Assembly (NCBI RefSeq): GCF_014066305.1
Contig: NW_023501036.1
Location: 1,251,501-1,315,500, forward strand
Length of the DNA: 64,000 bases
From: Letharia columbiana
Lineage: Eukaryota > Ascomycota > Lecanoromycetes > Lecanorales > Parmeliaceae
Direction of reading: 5' to 3'
The translations under genes and the position numbers were made by a program. Positions 62,458-64,000 of the stretch are shown in pieces; position 1 is the first letter of the stretch, and each line of letters starts with the position of its first letter. The notes beneath the pieces are model-generated. The model saw only the letters and a program-made list of their open reading frames with translations, searched no databases and was not told the DNA's origin.

Positions 62458-64000
62458 ATGGAGGATTCAGGCCCCCGGCCTATTGCGTTTACGCATAGGA
62501 GCAGCTCAAGCATCAATTGCGAAAACAGTGCAGCGAGCAACGGAAACCTCAATGGGTCCTTGTTTCGGCGAGACTCTAACATCAGCAAGTGAGGCACTTG
62601 TCATTAGGCTACCCAAACCCAACACGGTCTAACACAGTCACAGTGCTAGCTTTGTGTCCGATGTCGAAATGGCTCACGAGGAGGTTCGAATTCGAACATT
62701 GCATTGAAAACAATTGACAACCCAGGCTAACGAGTTCAGGTGTTTGCGGGACCTATGTCGGAGAGCGTCCCATCGAGTGTGACTGGGTTTGCCCACCGGC
62801 GATCGAGGGCAGATTCAGTAGCAAGTTTTACATATTTCCAAGAGGATGATGAGTCTCCTGAATGGTCCGTGGATCAGGCTGTCATAGATGAGGAGGACGA
62901 AGACACGGACATTGGCAAGCAGCCTGGAGAAGACGTAGAGTACGATTTGGAGTCAGGCACCATATCGTCCCAGAGACGCAAATCTTCGGGTTTCTCCAAA
63001 AGTACTGCCGAAGAGCCTCTTCTTCACCGTAACGACTCTACCAAGACTGACGCGAGCGGCTTCGGACGGGGAGCAAGGTCAAGCCAGAAGATTTATGTTG
63101 TGTCCGAGGATTTGACCATCGTTGTCGCTGGGTTTATCACAAAGCCGTTGGGCTTGATACTTTACCTGACCTTTTGCGCTTTCTCTTTGGGCTTGGGATA
63201 CTTGATTCTTCGCTGGCTTCCTCGTTGGCGAGTCCGTCTGACAGGATCTCCAAAACCGTTACGCGAGTGCAACTGGGTTGTCGTTGAGGTGAGACAGCGA
63301 TATCAGCATCGGCGATCAAAGACAGCAGCTAAAATCGACCAGAACCAATGGGGCGAGTTTATGGTACAAGACATTGTCACAATCCAATACGGGCACGTCA
63401 CTTCGACTGTCTTTGGCTTGAGGGAAAAGAAAAGCTTTCCTCTCGATTACGATGAGGATGATGACCCTATAATGACACATCTGCGGTTTTTAGACTATCG
63501 TTACATCAGCTTCTGTTTTCACCCGTTGAAAGACAACTTTGTGCTGTGTAGCGATTGGAAAGATCCTGACTGGACAGACGTAAAGTTGATCAGGGCCGGC
63601 TTGGACAGTGATGAGCGCCATAGGAGGGAACAGGTTTTTGGCAAGAACCAGATCGACATCAAACAGAAATCTATTCTCCAGCTACTTGTGGATGAGGTGA
63701 GTGATGATCCTAAAAACCCTAGGAACTTCCTAATATCCTTTAGGCCTTTCACCCTTTCTACATCTTCCAGGTTGCGAGCCTGATTCTCTGGTCCCTCGAC
63801 GAGTATTACTACTACGCAGTGTGCATCTTCTTCATTTCAGTAGTCAGCATCACGACAACCTTGATTGAAACCAGATCAGTAAGTCAACCAACACACGTTC
63901 CTGGAGATATATTGACGGATAGACCATGAAACGCCTGCGCGAAATATCGCGCTTCGAGTGCGAGGTTAGAGTCTTGCGAAACGGGTTCTGTGGGTATTCC
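62458..64000 (+). CDS. YPK9: P5B-type cation-transporting ATPase, N-terminal part (runs off the window)
   Basis: Member of the P5B ATPases (yeast Ypk9, human ATP13A2 family), endolysosomal or vacuolar pumps; the human protein exports polyamines. Exons in the window are 62458-62588, 62644-62683, 62740-63696, 63744-63878 and 63923 onward, all in frame, giving about 447 residues. The first 180 residues are a Ser- and acid-rich cytosolic extension with an EEPLL segment. Residues about 183-217 form the membrane-embedded hydrophobic region ([20 protein letters not shown]) characteristic of P5 ATPases. It is followed by the P5 N-terminal domain ([21 protein letters not shown]) and FGKNQIDI, then membrane helices around [20 protein letters not shown] and [12 protein letters not shown]. 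The P5B signature (PPALP type) and the phosphorylation site DKTGT lie beyond the window. The start ATG opens a frame that splices cleanly; support for the two small first exons is by phase only. Confidence 0.9.

Overview
The window joins two very different kinds of DNA. Bases 1 to about 52,000 are extremely AT-rich. CA and TG dinucleotides are almost absent and TA is in excess, while CG, CT and AG survive. That is the footprint of repeat-induced point mutation (RIP, CpA to TpA) near saturation, as known from AT-isochores of Pezizomycotina. From about 52,010 to the end the base composition is normal and the genes have short introns (about 49-61 bp). The organism is therefore a filamentous ascomycete with active RIP. 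Protein similarity by eye suggests Dothideomycetes or a related class, but I cannot fix the genus.

AT-rich part (1-52,000): I find no intact gene, only dead, nested transposons. In order: a degenerate minisatellite (1-1850); an LTR retrotransposon A (2757-11063) with two 276-bp LTRs and a perfect CTTCG target duplication, coding on the minus strand and broken by three later insertions; a Ty3/gypsy chromovirus remnant B (about 11594-18340, minus strand) with recognisable RNase H, integrase and chromodomain; a poly-A/T block (18343-18672); a cluster of a short repeat family R1 (19190-22446); a second chromovirus C (22447-50680, minus strand) that is split by a 20.8-kb element with terminal inverted repeats and a 10-bp target duplication (26510-47328). 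That element carries further insertions of R1 and of a second short family, R2. R2 and R1 copies also fill the edge next to the genes (50685-51963).

Gene part (52,517-64,000): four housekeeping genes. MYO2 (class V myosin, minus), SER33 (3-phosphoglycerate dehydrogenase, minus) and NAP1 (nucleosome assembly protein, minus) run towards the AT-rich block. YPK9 (P5B-type ATPase, plus) diverges from NAP1 and leaves the window at its right end. I reconstructed the exons by hand; each complete model keeps frame throughout (1598, 483 and 429 residues). The genes are not an operon and have no obvious common pathway: actin-based cargo transport, serine synthesis, histone chaperoning and endolysosomal ATPase transport.

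The most unusual structures are the 20.8-kb inverted-repeat element, the four-level nesting around it, and the sharp border between RIP-saturated DNA and an essential-type gene only about 0.5 kb away.
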